From NCBI RefSeq assembly GCF_013394775.1, contig NZ_JABXYT010000001.1, positions 758,501-822,500 on the forward strand: a stretch of 64,000 nucleotides of DNA, written 5' to 3'. The first letter of the stretch is position 1. Each line of letters opens with the position of its first letter. Under the pieces are notes generated by a model, which was given only the letters and a program-made list of their open reading frames with translations, had not been told where the DNA came from and ran no database searches. The stretch comes from Oribacterium sp. oral taxon 102 (GTDB taxonomy: Bacteria > Bacillota > Clostridia > Lachnospirales > Lachnospiraceae). Of the stretch, positions 51,803 through 60,371 are shown piece after piece. The position numbers and the translations under genes were made by a program.

Positions 51803-52029
51803 TTATTACATCGGTACGCGGAAGTATGGAGAAGCTTTACAATATTATTATGAAAATGGTTTCATAAAATGAAACATGTATCATGGCCAAAAAAGAGAAC
51901 ATAAATTGTGCAAGTAATACAATATTATTTAAAATATACTTTTATAATTGACATTTTCGCTCAATACTGATAATCTTGATACAAGATATATAGAAAGTGC
52001 TTTCATTAAATGAAAATGAGGGATTAATG
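51803..52029 (+). promoter_or_regulatory. AT-rich control region of locus 1: promoter and two operator copies
   Basis: Promoter TTGACA (51948-51953), 17-base spacer, TAATCT (51971-51976). TTTCATAAAATGAAA (51860-51874) and TTTCATTAAATGAAA (52001-52015) are near-identical palindromes 141 bases apart, one upstream and one in the leader. Each is part of a longer 23-base repeat (51852-51874 and 51993-52015, 20 of 23 identical) whose first half is GAAARTGSTTTC. This two-site layout suits DNA looping by a LacI-type tetramer or dimer pair; the locus encodes one at 57.3 kb. Confidence 0.7.
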
Positions 52030-52950
52030 ATGGGAAAAGTAACGGTATTTGGAAGCTTTGTAGTCGACCTCATGGCAAGGAGTCCGCATCTTCCGATCCC
52101 GGGAGAAACAGTAAAGGGCTCTATGTTTAAGATGGGGCCAGGCGGAAAGGGGTTTAATCAGGGAGTAGCGGCGCATAAAGCAGGTGCGGATGTGCTTATG
52201 GTTACAAAGCTTGGAAAGGATAGCTTTGCGAATGTCGCACTGGAGACCATGGATCGTCTCCGTATGAACAAAGATCATGTATTCACCACGGAGCGGACGG
52301 AGACAGGAATCGCGCTGATTCTGGTTGATGAGAAAAGCAGTCAGAATGAAATTTTAATTGTTCCCGGCGCATGCGCAACGATTTCCAAAGAGGATATTGA
52401 CAGCCTTGAGGAGACGATAAAGGGATCCGAATATGTCCTGCTTCAGCTGGAGGTAAACCAGGATGCAAACGAAAGAATCGCAGATATGGCAAACAGATAT
52501 GGCTGCAGGGTGATTATGAACAGTGCACCGTATGCGCCCATGACGGATGAATTTCTTTCCAAGCTGTATATGGTTACGCCAAATGAGGTTGAGGCGGAAG
52601 AGATTACAGGGGTTCCGGTGAACGATTTGGAAGGGGCGAAGAGGGCCGCGGCGTACTTCCGGGACAGAGGCGTGAAAAAGGTGGTCATCACGCTTGGTGC
52701 AAGAGGCGTTTTTATATCAGATGGAGAGACCGAAGACATTATCCCGGCTTTTCAAGTGGAGGTGGTTGATACAACAGGAGCGGGCGATGCCTTTAACGGA
52801 GGTCTTTTGGCTGCGCTTTCGAAGGGACAGCCGATTCCTGATGCGGTGCGTTTTGGGCAGGCTGTGGCGGCATTGTCTGTACAAAGGATCGGCACGACAC
52901 CGGCTATGCCGACATTTGATGAAATCGAAGCATTTCTGGCAGAACATTAA
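52030..52950 (+). CDS. PfkB/ribokinase-family sugar kinase, locus 1
   Basis: 306 residues, co-linear without gaps with the locus 2 kinase. Substrate motif PGGKGFNQGVAAHKAG (~38-52), ATP and catalytic motif DTTGAGDAFNGG with Asp253. It phosphorylates a pentose or deoxypentose at the 5-OH in the cytoplasm. Start 52030 (MGKVTVFGSF) matches the start of the paralogue; ATG 52027 is directly before it and earlier starts run through the operator. With deoC in both loci, 2-deoxyribose kinase is as likely as ribokinase. Confidence 0.88.
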   Translation: MGKVTVFGSFVVDLMARSPHLPIPGETVKGSMFKMGPGGKGFNQGVAAHKAGADVLMVTKLGKDSFANVALETMDRLRMNKDHVFTTERTETGIALILVDEKSSQNEILIVPGACATISKEDIDSLEETIKGSEYVLLQLEVNQDANERIADMANRYGCRVIMNSAPYAPMTDEFLSKLYMVTPNEVEAEEITGVPVNDLEGAKRAAAYFRDRGVKKVVITLGARGVFISDGETEDIIPAFQVEVVDTTGAGDAFNGGLLAALSKGQPIPDAVRFGQAVAALSVQRIGTTPAMPTFDEIEAFLAEH

Positions 52951-52961
52951 AAGGAGGGAAT

Positions 52962-53411
52962 ATGAGCTATTTAAAAGGAATACCTTCAAATATCAGCTCT
53001 GATTTATTGAAGGCGCTGGCAGATATGGGGCATGGAGATCTTTTGGTTATTGCGGATCATTTTTATCCGCCCCACAGTAAGACGCCGAATGGCATCATGG
53101 TGGATGCCAAGGGGTGCGGTGCGGCGGAGATCATTGACTCGATTTTAAAGCTCATGCCGCTGGACATTGAGTATGAAGCGCATCCGGTTGAATATATGGT
53201 GCCGGATGCGGATTCCGGAATGCATATAGAAAAGCAAAGGGTTTGGGAGGATGCCATCGTGGCGGTGGAAAACAATGGATACAAAAGGGAAATTGTAAGC
53301 GCCATAGAACGGTCCAGATTCTATGAAAAAGCGGGACGGGCTTTCCTTACAGTTTGTACCAGCGAAGTCCAGCCGTATGGCTGCTTCCTGATGCAAAAGG
53401 GCGTTATGTAA
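52962..53411 (+). CDS. RbsD/FucU-family sugar mutarotase, FucU type
   Basis: 149 residues. LKGIPSNISSDLLKALADMGHGDLLVIADHFYPPHS matches the FucU start (conserved His in GHGD, Asp in ADHFYP), and the ending SRFYEKAGRAFLTVCTSEVQPYGCFLMQKGV matches the FucU C-terminus. It interconverts alpha and beta sugar anomers before phosphorylation. Locus 2 carries an RbsD-type protein at this position instead, so the two loci use different mutarotase subfamilies. GGAGGG lies before ATG 52962. Confidence 0.88.
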   Translation: MSYLKGIPSNISSDLLKALADMGHGDLLVIADHFYPPHSKTPNGIMVDAKGCGAAEIIDSILKLMPLDIEYEAHPVEYMVPDADSGMHIEKQRVWEDAIVAVENNGYKREIVSAIERSRFYEKAGRAFLTVCTSEVQPYGCFLMQKGVM

Positions 53412-53444
53412 ACAGGGACGACTTATAGACATGGGAGGGATAAA

Positions 53445-54539
53445 ATGAAAAGAAGATCCATGGTAACAGGACTGGCGGCGGTAATAGCGGTTTCTCTGAC
53501 AGCTTGCGGCGGCGCGGGGAGCAGTACGACTGCATCGACGGGAGCGACATCACAGGAAACAACGGCGGGAATGACAGCTTCGGCGTCTGGAAAAAGCTAT
53601 GACATTGTATATCTTTCTCCGTCAACCGCTTCCAATTTCTGGAGTCAGGTCGAGGTAGGCATTCTGCAGGCAAAGACGGATGCGGAAAAGGAATATGGAA
53701 TTACGATCAATTATACGCTGACTGGTCCGGCGGAGGAACAGCAGACCGAGGAATATATCACGGCGTTTGAAAACACAATCGCACTGAACCCGAATGCGAT
53801 TGTCACAGCAACGCTTTCGATTGACCCAACCGTACCGAAGGCCAGAGAGGCCACGCAGGCAGGCATTGTTCTTAATTTCGTAAACTGCGGTATCGGGACT
53901 GGTGATGATGGGGCGAATGAGGATTGCTATAATGAGTTCTACTACTGCTCTAACGATACGATCGGCGAGATGGCGGGACAGGCATTCCTTGCAGCTATGA
54001 AGGCAAAGGACATCCCTATGGAAGGCGGTGTAATCGGCGTGAATATGAATGCCGAGAATGAAGCGCTTGAACACAGAATACAGTCCTTCCGCGATTACAT
54101 TTCCGCCAATGCGCCTGGTCTTGAAATGACAGAGACATACTACAATGGCAACAATACGGAGAAGGCGCAGACTAATGCGGAAAATATTATTGCATCCTAC
54201 GGAGATAAGCTGATTGGTCTTTACTCCGGAAATAATATTACAGCGGATGGCGTGTGCCAGGCGGTGTCGGCAGCAAATCTTGGCAAATCGTTTGTATCTG
54301 TTGGTGTTGACTCAGATGATATCGAGGTTTCGGCGCTTCGCAGCGGAACGCTTGATGCCATTATCGTTCAGGATGCCTATACGCAGGGATATAATTGTAT
54401 GATGAATGCAATTCTGACTGTGATGAATGGGAAGAATCCTGAAGAAAAGAAGCAGATCAATTGTCCTCCGACGATCGTAACAAGCGAGAATATTGATAGT
54501 GAAGAGGTGCAGTTCATGATGAACCCCGCCATTCGGTAA
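53445..54539 (+). CDS. Pentose-type ABC substrate-binding lipoprotein (RbsB-like)
   Basis: 364 residues. Lipobox LTAC (Cys21) and a Ser/Thr-rich linker to ~48. Periplasmic-binding type 1 sugar domain: YDIVYLSPSTASNFWSQVEVGILQAKTDAEKEYGI, NTIALNPNAIVTATLS, GVIGVNMNAENEALEHRIQSFRDY, LIGLYSGNNITADGVCQAV, VGVDSDDIEVSALRSGTLDAIIVQDAYTQGYN. It binds the pentose or deoxypentose outside the cell for the ATPase and permease that follow. Confidence 0.92.
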   Translation: MKRRSMVTGLAAVIAVSLTACGGAGSSTTASTGATSQETTAGMTASASGKSYDIVYLSPSTASNFWSQVEVGILQAKTDAEKEYGITINYTLTGPAEEQQTEEYITAFENTIALNPNAIVTATLSIDPTVPKAREATQAGIVLNFVNCGIGTGDDGANEDCYNEFYYCSNDTIGEMAGQAFLAAMKAKDIPMEGGVIGVNMNAENEALEHRIQSFRDYISANAPGLEMTETYYNGNNTEKAQTNAENIIASYGDKLIGLYSGNNITADGVCQAVSAANLGKSFVSVGVDSDDIEVSALRSGTLDAIIVQDAYTQGYNCMMNAILTVMNGKNPEEKKQINCPPTIVTSENIDSEEVQFMMNPAIR

Positions 54540-54561
54540 AGTTTCATGTGATATGTGCTGT

Positions 54562-54592
54562 GCAGGCGCTGGGAGCAGCTCCCAGCGCTGCC
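54562..54592 (+). promoter_or_regulatory. Very strong hairpin between binding-protein and ATPase genes
   Basis: GCGCTGGGAGC (54566-54576) and GCTCCCAGCGC (54578-54588) are perfect complements around one base, effectively a 10-bp stem with a 3-base loop. No T-run follows. In many importer operons such a structure protects the binding-protein mRNA and lowers downstream expression. The remaining ~190 bases up to the ATPase show no gene. Confidence 0.65.
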
Positions 54593-54780
54593 TCAGAGCT
54601 TATACAGTACCATCAGGCGACAGCTTTGTCTGAAAAAGGGGATGTGAAGAAGCAGGAAGTTCATCTCATGCACCGCACTGATACGGCAAATATCAGCGCA
54701 ATCTATGAGCCGGACTCTTCTTTTTTCACAGTCCCTTTTTTAAAACAGAGTATCTTCAGGGAGAAAGGAAGGTACCGGAC

Positions 54781-56289
54781 TTGCAGGAAGAATTCATTCT
54801 GAAAGTGGATAATGTGTGCAAATACTATCCGGGCGTTACGGCACTCAAAAATGTCAGCTTTACTGTAAAAAAAGGAGAGGTAAGAGCTCTCTGCGGAGAA
54901 AACGGCGCAGGAAAGTCCACACTCATCAAATGTATTATGGGTGTGGAGCGTCCGGATGAAGGGAAAATCGAGCTGAATTATAACGGTTCCTGGGTTGTAA
55001 ATGAAAATGCGCTCCAGGCGCAGGAGCATGGCGTATTTGCGAATTATCAGAATGTAAACATCGCCCCAGATCTTAGTATAGCAGAGAATTACTATCTCGG
55101 TCGTCAGCCGAGAAAGGGATCATTTGTTGACTGGAAGAAAATGATGTCTGACAGTCAGCGGATTATTGACAAATTTGAAATGAATATTCGTCCGGAGCAG
55201 AAGATCAGAGAATTGCCGATTGCCATGCAGGCTATGGTGACGATCAGTAAGATCTCCGTAAACAGCGACATCCGTTTGGTGATTTTTGACGAACCCACGG
55301 CACTTCTTGAAAATGAGAAGGTTGAAATCCTTTACAGGTATATTGCAGAGCTGAAAAGGGCCGGCGCCAGCATCATTTATATCTCCCATCGGCTGGAGGA
55401 GATTATGGATATTTGCGACTCAGTCACGGTGCTGAAGGACGGAACATATGTGGATACAAAACCGATTGCGGAAGTAACCAAGGACAGCCTGATTTCAATG
55501 ATGGTTGGCCGTGAAATGACGGACATCTACAATATTCAGCATTTTACCCCAGGCGATGAACTGCTGCGTGCAGAGCATATCGGTGACGGCAAGCATTTTC
55601 AGGATGTCAGCTTCTCTCTCCGGCGTGGAGAAATCATAGGATTTTTTGGCCTTGTCGGGGCCGGACGGAGTGAAATCATGCGGGCAATAACCGGCGTTGA
55701 AAAAATTACGGCAGGAGATGTCTATGTCCGGGGGGAGAAGACGGTTATAAAAAATCCATCAGAAGCATTAAAAAAGGGAATCGGTTTTCTGACAGAGGAT
55801 AGAAGAGCAGATGGATGTGCGCTGAAGCTTTCCATTAAAACGAATATTAATATGAGCTCTCTCGATATGATCAGCCGTATGGGGTGCGTCAATTTGAAAA
55901 AAGAGGATGAACGCGCAAAGGAGTTTGTTGCACGTGTCAATATCAAAACGCCCGGTGTTGCGCAGCTGGTTGGCAACTTGTCTGGAGGGAATCAGCAAAA
56001 GGTTGTGATCGCGAAGCTCTTGTGCCGGAATCCGGATATTCTGATATTTGATGAACCTACTGTAGGCGTAGATGTCGGAGCTAAGCAGGAAATCTATAAA
56101 ATCATAGAGAGCCTGACCGGACAGGGACGTGGCGTGATAGTTATTTCTTCGTATTTGCCGGAGGTCATGGGGCTGGCAGACAGGTTATATATTCTTGGAC
56201 AGGGAAAAATAACCGGTGTATTTGGACCGGAAGAGCTGAAAGCGCTGACGGAGGAAAAGGCGCTGAAAGCGGCATCTCTGGGAGATTGA
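54781..56289 (+). CDS. Sugar ABC transporter ATPase, double domain (RbsA/MglA-like)
   Basis: 502 residues, two nucleotide-binding domains in one chain. Domain 1: Walker A GENGAGKST (~40), Walker B LVIFDEPTALL, degenerate signature ELPIAMQAMV; domain 2: GLVGAGRSE in place of Walker A, signature LSGGNQQKV, Walker B ILIFDEPTVGVD. Asymmetric sites are normal for this family. The start is TTG 54781 with GGAGAAAGGAAGG upstream; no suitable ATG is present. Pairs with the permease at 56301. Confidence 0.92.
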   Translation: MQEEFILKVDNVCKYYPGVTALKNVSFTVKKGEVRALCGENGAGKSTLIKCIMGVERPDEGKIELNYNGSWVVNENALQAQEHGVFANYQNVNIAPDLSIAENYYLGRQPRKGSFVDWKKMMSDSQRIIDKFEMNIRPEQKIRELPIAMQAMVTISKISVNSDIRLVIFDEPTALLENEKVEILYRYIAELKRAGASIIYISHRLEEIMDICDSVTVLKDGTYVDTKPIAEVTKDSLISMMVGREMTDIYNIQHFTPGDELLRAEHIGDGKHFQDVSFSLRRGEIIGFFGLVGAGRSEIMRAITGVEKITAGDVYVRGEKTVIKNPSEALKKGIGFLTEDRRADGCALKLSIKTNINMSSLDMISRMGCVNLKKEDERAKEFVARVNIKTPGVAQLVGNLSGGNQQKVVIAKLLCRNPDILIFDEPTVGVDVGAKQEIYKIIESLTGQGRGVIVISSYLPEVMGLADRLYILGQGKITGVFGPEELKALTEEKALKAASLGD

Positions 56290-56300
56290 GAGGAAAAGAA

Positions 56301-57260
56301 ATGAACAGCAAATTAAATAAGACATCTGTTTTCGCAAGTACGGAGTTTACATTGGGAATAATTATCGTGGTTCTCTTTGCGCTGGCTTCCTTTTTTACAA
56401 AGAGCTTTTTCAGTCTTTACAATGTATCCAACCTTTTTAAGCAGGGAGCGATAGTAGGTGTTCTTGCTATCGCGCAGACGGCTATCATTATCACCGGAGG
56501 AATTGATATTTCTGGTGGCGCAATCGCTGGTCTATCGTGTATGATAATGGCGCTGCTTTCCACCAGAACAAGTCTTCCGCTGCCTGTTTATCTTGTTCTG
56601 TCCCTGATTGTTTCCGTGGGATGCGGCTTTATGAATTCTGTGATCATCTATGATTTGAAGGTTCCTCCGATGATTGCCACACTGGGGACCCAGACGGTCT
56701 TCAGGGGGATCGTGAAGCTGCTTTGCAATGGAAATCCGGTAACGTTCAAGGAGGGAAAGATTCTCGGATTGGGAACCTCGCTTATCGGCGGCTTCCTGCC
56801 GGCGTTGACGTTGATCTGGATCGTAATGGCTATTGCGATTTTCCTGTGGCTTCGTTATAGAATTACCGGACGGAATATGTTTGTGATCGGCTCTGGCATT
56901 GAGGTGGCGAGGCTTAGCGGCATTAATGTCCGCAAGATGCATTATCTGGTTTATTCCATGGCGGGGCTGATTTATGGAATTGCCGGTCTCATGCTGGCGG
57001 CGCGTGTCGGCATGGCGCAGCCGGGAACCGGGGAAGGATATGATATGAACGCAATTGCAGCTGCTGTGATTGGCGGGGCTTCTCTCGCGGGCGGACGCGG
57101 GGCGGTCACGGGAACGCTGCTTGGCACATTGCTGATGGTTATTATTACCAACGCAGGAACCGCATTCCAGATTGATCCGTATATTCTGGATGTTACCACC
57201 GGTATATTGATTATTTTTGCGGTATCTATGGATATGATGAAAGCGAAGAAAGGTCATTAG
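56301..57260 (+). CDS. Sugar ABC transporter permease (RbsC-like)
   Basis: 319 residues, about 8-10 hydrophobic segments. Typical sequences: VLAIAQTAIIITGGIDISGGAIAGLSCMIMALL, PPMIATLGTQTVFRGIVKLL, TGRNMFVIGSGIEVARLSGINVRKMHYLVYSMAGL, ANAIAAAVIGGASLAGGRG-like NAIAAAVIGGASLAGGRGAV. ATG 56301 follows GAGAGGAAAAG, 11 bases after the ATPase stop. Exact sugar unknown. Confidence 0.92.
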   Translation: MNSKLNKTSVFASTEFTLGIIIVVLFALASFFTKSFFSLYNVSNLFKQGAIVGVLAIAQTAIIITGGIDISGGAIAGLSCMIMALLSTRTSLPLPVYLVLSLIVSVGCGFMNSVIIYDLKVPPMIATLGTQTVFRGIVKLLCNGNPVTFKEGKILGLGTSLIGGFLPALTLIWIVMAIAIFLWLRYRITGRNMFVIGSGIEVARLSGINVRKMHYLVYSMAGLIYGIAGLMLAARVGMAQPGTGEGYDMNAIAAAVIGGASLAGGRGAVTGTLLGTLLMVIITNAGTAFQIDPYILDVTTGILIIFAVSMDMMKAKKGH

Positions 57261-57293
57261 CGTTTAGACAGGGCTGAGACTGAGGGAGAATGG

Positions 57294-58385
57294 ATGAATA
57301 TATATGACATTGCAACGGAAGCCGGGGTGTCTCCGACTACGGTTTCCCGGGTACTGAATGAAAAGGATAATGTGAAGGATTCCACCCGTCAAAAGGTGCT
57401 GGCGGTAATTGCGGGGAAGGAGTACAGGCCGAATCCGATTGCGCAGCATCTGAGCACCGGTGATTCCAGAACAATAGCTTTTCTGGCGCCCGATATTGAC
57501 AATGCCTTTTTTTCCAAGATTCTTCATGGCATATCGGATTATGCTTACAAGCATGATTTAAGCGTTTCCATGTATGGAACAGACGAGAATCTGCAGCGGG
57601 AGCATAGGATATTAGAAACGTTAAAATCCGGAGTTGTCAGAGGACTGATCATTACGCCCATTTCAGCCATGGATAAAAAGACAGCGTCGCTGCTTCGGGA
57701 GCTGAAGGCGAGCGGGATACCGGTTGTTCTGGTTGATCGGGACATTCAGGGAATGAATTTCGACGGCGTTTTTTCAAACGATGAGAAAACGGCAAAAGAA
57801 GCGGTACGTTGTCTTATTGATGCGGGACATAAAAAAATTGCGATTATCGCGGGGTCCAAAACCTCAAAGCCGGGGGAAAACAGATTGACAGGATATAAGG
57901 CAGCGCTCGCAGAAGCCGGGATCGCGCTTCGTGAGGAGTATATAGTAAATGGTTTTTTTCATGAAAAAGAATCGTATGAAGCCGCTAAAATACTGATGCA
58001 GCTCCCTGATCCCCCCACCGCTGTATTTTCTTCCAATAATCTGTCGACGTTAGGGTGTTTAAGGTATCTGTGGGAACAGGGATTGTGCATAGGGAAGGAT
58101 ATTTCTCTGGTGGGATTTGATGATATCAGAGAATTGCGTTCGACAAATATCCAGCTTACGGCAGTGGATCGGCCGATCTATGAGATGGGGTATGAAGCCA
58201 TGCATATTCTGATGCTGCGTTTTGATCAGCCCGAAGAACGTTCACAGGAAAATTACAGATTAAAACGTTATACGATGGATGGCTGGCTTATAAAAAGAGG
58301 CTCCGAAAAATGTTTGTTATGTCAGAATAAGTACGAAGGAGAAAAATCTGGAAATCAATCAGGAAAATGTTGCCGGTATTATTGA
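57294..58385 (+). CDS. LacI-family transcriptional regulator, locus 1
   Basis: 363 residues. N-terminal helix-turn-helix MNIYDIATEAGVSPTTVSRVLNEKDNVKDSTR, hinge, then a periplasmic-binding-like sensor domain (TIAFLAPDIDNAFFSKILHGISDYA, VVLVDRDIQGMNFDGVFSNDEKTA, AVFSSNNLSTLGCLRYL, LVGFDDI). Paralogous to the locus 2 regulator. Its last ~18 residues (CQNKYEGEKSGNQ...) run into the remnant deoC and have no match in the paralogue, which ends soon after the shared RGSEKC, so the original stop may be lost. Probably represses locus 1 through the TTTCATWAAATGAAA sites. Confidence 0.92.
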   Translation: MNIYDIATEAGVSPTTVSRVLNEKDNVKDSTRQKVLAVIAGKEYRPNPIAQHLSTGDSRTIAFLAPDIDNAFFSKILHGISDYAYKHDLSVSMYGTDENLQREHRILETLKSGVVRGLIITPISAMDKKTASLLRELKASGIPVVLVDRDIQGMNFDGVFSNDEKTAKEAVRCLIDAGHKKIAIIAGSKTSKPGENRLTGYKAALAEAGIALREEYIVNGFFHEKESYEAAKILMQLPDPPTAVFSSNNLSTLGCLRYLWEQGLCIGKDISLVGFDDIRELRSTNIQLTAVDRPIYEMGYEAMHILMLRFDQPEERSQENYRLKRYTMDGWLIKRGSEKCLLCQNKYEGEKSGNQSGKCCRYY

Positions 58386-58661
58386 TCGTACCTTCTTGAG
58401 ACTTTTGAGGCAGGACGCAACTGCCGACCAGATAAAAAGGATTTGTCAGGAAGCCAGGGAATAGTCCTTTGCATCTCTGTTTATGTGAATCTATGCTACG
58501 TTAGGCGCTATGCAGATATTTTCAAAGATAGCCCGAAGGTATGTATGGTAATTGTATTTTCACTTGGCACGAATACGCTGGAGCTAAAGGATACCATTGC
58601 AAACGGTGCGGATGAAGTGGATATGGTGTCCAATGTCGGGGCACTGGCATTGCCGTCGTAA
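58348..58661 (+). pseudogene. deoC: Broken deoC (deoxyribose-phosphate aldolase) remnant
   Basis: After AAGGAG at 58335-58340 the frame from 58348 reads NVAGIIDRTFLRLLRQDATADQIKRICQEARE, matching the start of DeoC, and hits TAG at 58461-58463. Homology resumes in another frame: SVYVNLCYV, then VIVFSLGTNTLELKDTIANGADEVDMVSNVGAL up to a TAA at 58659-58661, matching DeoC around its catalytic Asp (EVDMV). The rest of the gene, including the Schiff-base lysine, is missing. So locus 1 once encoded its own aldolase; the intact copy is in locus 2. Confidence 0.8.
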
Positions 58662-58829
58662 ATGGGGGAGGCATGAGGCGCCGGTTTTCTCTGGGCGGTC
58701 GTCGTGCTCACGAAGCTTGACTCTCTGCTTTTGACGATTTATCTGGTGCTTCGGTACAGAAAATTGTATGGGTATTGTTGAATATCCGGCTGTAGAACGA
58801 AAAATCTTCAGAAATATATACAAAATATA

Positions 58830-58879
58830 TTTACAAATCAGAACTAATATAGTAATCTGATACATGTAACCGGTTACAT
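58830..58879 (+). promoter_or_regulatory. Promoter and operator of the locus 2 lacI gene
   Basis: TTTACA (58830-58835), 17-base spacer, TAATCT (58853-58858), then the perfect 16-bp palindrome ATGTAACCGGTTACAT (58864-58879) lying over the expected start point. A central CG with symmetric arms is typical of LacI-family operators. The same palindrome recurs at 60056-60071, so the regulator likely controls itself and the deoC operon. Confidence 0.8.
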
Positions 58880-58891
58880 ACGAGAAGAAAG

Positions 58892-59917
58892 ATGAATATC
58901 AGAGATATTGCAAAACAAACCGGCGTTTCTTCCACGACGGTGTCCAGAGTGCTGAACCAGTCTGGCTATGTGAAGGAGGATACCAGAAAGAAGATTCTGG
59001 AGGCGATCAGCGAGACGGGCTATGTGCCGAATGCGATCGCAAGGAGCCTGAGCGTCAGAGGGACCTCGAGCATCGCCGTCATTGTACCGGATATCACCAA
59101 TGAATTCTTCCCGAGTCTGGTCAGCGGAATCAGTGCGCTGGCGGAGGCGGAGAATTACAATCTGGTGCTGTATGATACCAATGAGTCCGGAGAAAGGGAG
59201 CACAACGCGCTGGCAGGTGTGGAGAGCCAGTATATGGCGGGGGTCATCATTACGCCGGTGTCAGAGCAGGACGGCGATACGAGCCGGAGGCTGACGGAGC
59301 TGCGGGAGAAGAATATCCCGGTGGTGCTGGCGGATCGGGATATCGCCGGTGCGGAGCTGGACGGCGTTTTCACGGATAATATCAAAGGAAGCTTCGAGGG
59401 CGTAGAGGCGCTGATCCGGGAGGGACACAGACGGATCGCGATCATCGCGGGACCGAGCACCTCTCTGCCGGGGCGAGACAGACTGACGGGCTATCGGCAG
59501 GCGCTGGAGCACTACAGGATCCCGCTTCGGGAGGAGTACATCGTTTTCGGCGATTTCCGGATCGACAAGGCTTATGAGAGAACGAAAGCGCTGATGGCAC
59601 TGAAGGAGCCGCCGACAGCGATCTTTACCTCCAATAACAAGACGACGCTCGGTGCGCTGAAATATTTCACCGAGCAGCGTATCCGGATAGGAAGGGATAT
59701 TTCTATTATCGGCTACGATCAGATCGATGCGCTGAAGCTGATCGACTATCCCCTCTCCACGATAGAGCGCGATGCACAGCTGCAGGGGCAGGAGGCGATG
59801 CGGCTTCTGCTGCGGCAGCTGAAGCACAGGGGCGCTGCCGGAGAGAGAAAGCAGGTTTATGTGCCGCACAGCGTGTTTCTGCGCGGATCGGAAAAGTGCA
59901 GGCAGCTGATGTTATAG
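58892..59917 (+). CDS. LacI-family transcriptional regulator, locus 2
   Basis: 341 residues. Helix-turn-helix MNIRDIAKQTGVSSTTVSRVLNQSGYVKEDTRKK, sensor domain SIAVIVPDITNEFFPSLVSGISALAE, VVLADRDIAGAELDGVFTDN, IAIIAGPSTSLPGRDRLTGYRQAL, AIFTSNNKTTLGALKYF, IIGYDQIDALKLIDYPLSTI. Clear paralogue of the locus 1 regulator over the whole length. The ATG lies 13 bases after its own operator; GAGAAGAAAG serves as ribosome binding site. Confidence 0.94.
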   Translation: MNIRDIAKQTGVSSTTVSRVLNQSGYVKEDTRKKILEAISETGYVPNAIARSLSVRGTSSIAVIVPDITNEFFPSLVSGISALAEAENYNLVLYDTNESGEREHNALAGVESQYMAGVIITPVSEQDGDTSRRLTELREKNIPVVLADRDIAGAELDGVFTDNIKGSFEGVEALIREGHRRIAIIAGPSTSLPGRDRLTGYRQALEHYRIPLREEYIVFGDFRIDKAYERTKALMALKEPPTAIFTSNNKTTLGALKYFTEQRIRIGRDISIIGYDQIDALKLIDYPLSTIERDAQLQGQEAMRLLLRQLKHRGAAGERKQVYVPHSVFLRGSEKCRQLML

Positions 59918-60371
59918 ATGGTGAGTTCTGTTTATCTATGGGGCGGCAGTCTGAAAAGTGCAGGCTGCCGGGCTGACAGCACCGGCGCTGGTGTGGTGCC
60001 TGCCGGTATGTCGGATCAGAAAACAGTGCGCCGAAGCCGTTTATTTTTCCATGATATGTAACCGGTTACATATGTGTCCGCCAAGCCGCTTCGCATTCCT
60101 GATCCGCGGCACTTTCGCAGCAGCTCAGGGAATTTATCCGCAATTCGCCGAAACAGAAACGATTGCCATGGATTTGAAATGAAACGTACATGCCGAGAAC
60201 TTCGGCGCTGCCAATCACATAAGTCCTTCGCGCTGCCACAGCGGTTATGGAGATCTGCTTAGCGGAGCCGTTCCGCATTTTCCGATAGTGCGAAACCATC
60301 ATAGCAGCTGCAAAAATACAGGAAAAAATAAGAAAGAAAAGAGAAGCCAAAGAGAAAGAGAGGAGAGAATC
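59918..60371 (+). promoter_or_regulatory. 454-base control region before the deoC operon, with 20-bp operator palindrome
   Basis: The perfect palindrome ATATGTAACCGGTTACATAT occupies 60054-60073 and contains the 16-bp sequence found before lacI of this locus. No good -35/-10 pair could be assigned with confidence. Downstream of the operator ~300 bases remain before deoC, with no credible gene (short frames lack ribosome binding sites), suggesting a long leader or a second promoter. Confidence 0.75.

Noticed and set aside
54548..54802. 84-residue open frame between the binding-protein and ATPase genes
   Set aside because: No ribosome binding site, runs through a strong hairpin, no recognisable composition of a real protein.
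59958..60182. 74-residue open frame over the locus 2 operator
   Set aside because: Contains the 20-bp operator, lacks a ribosome binding site, and is not conserved in character.
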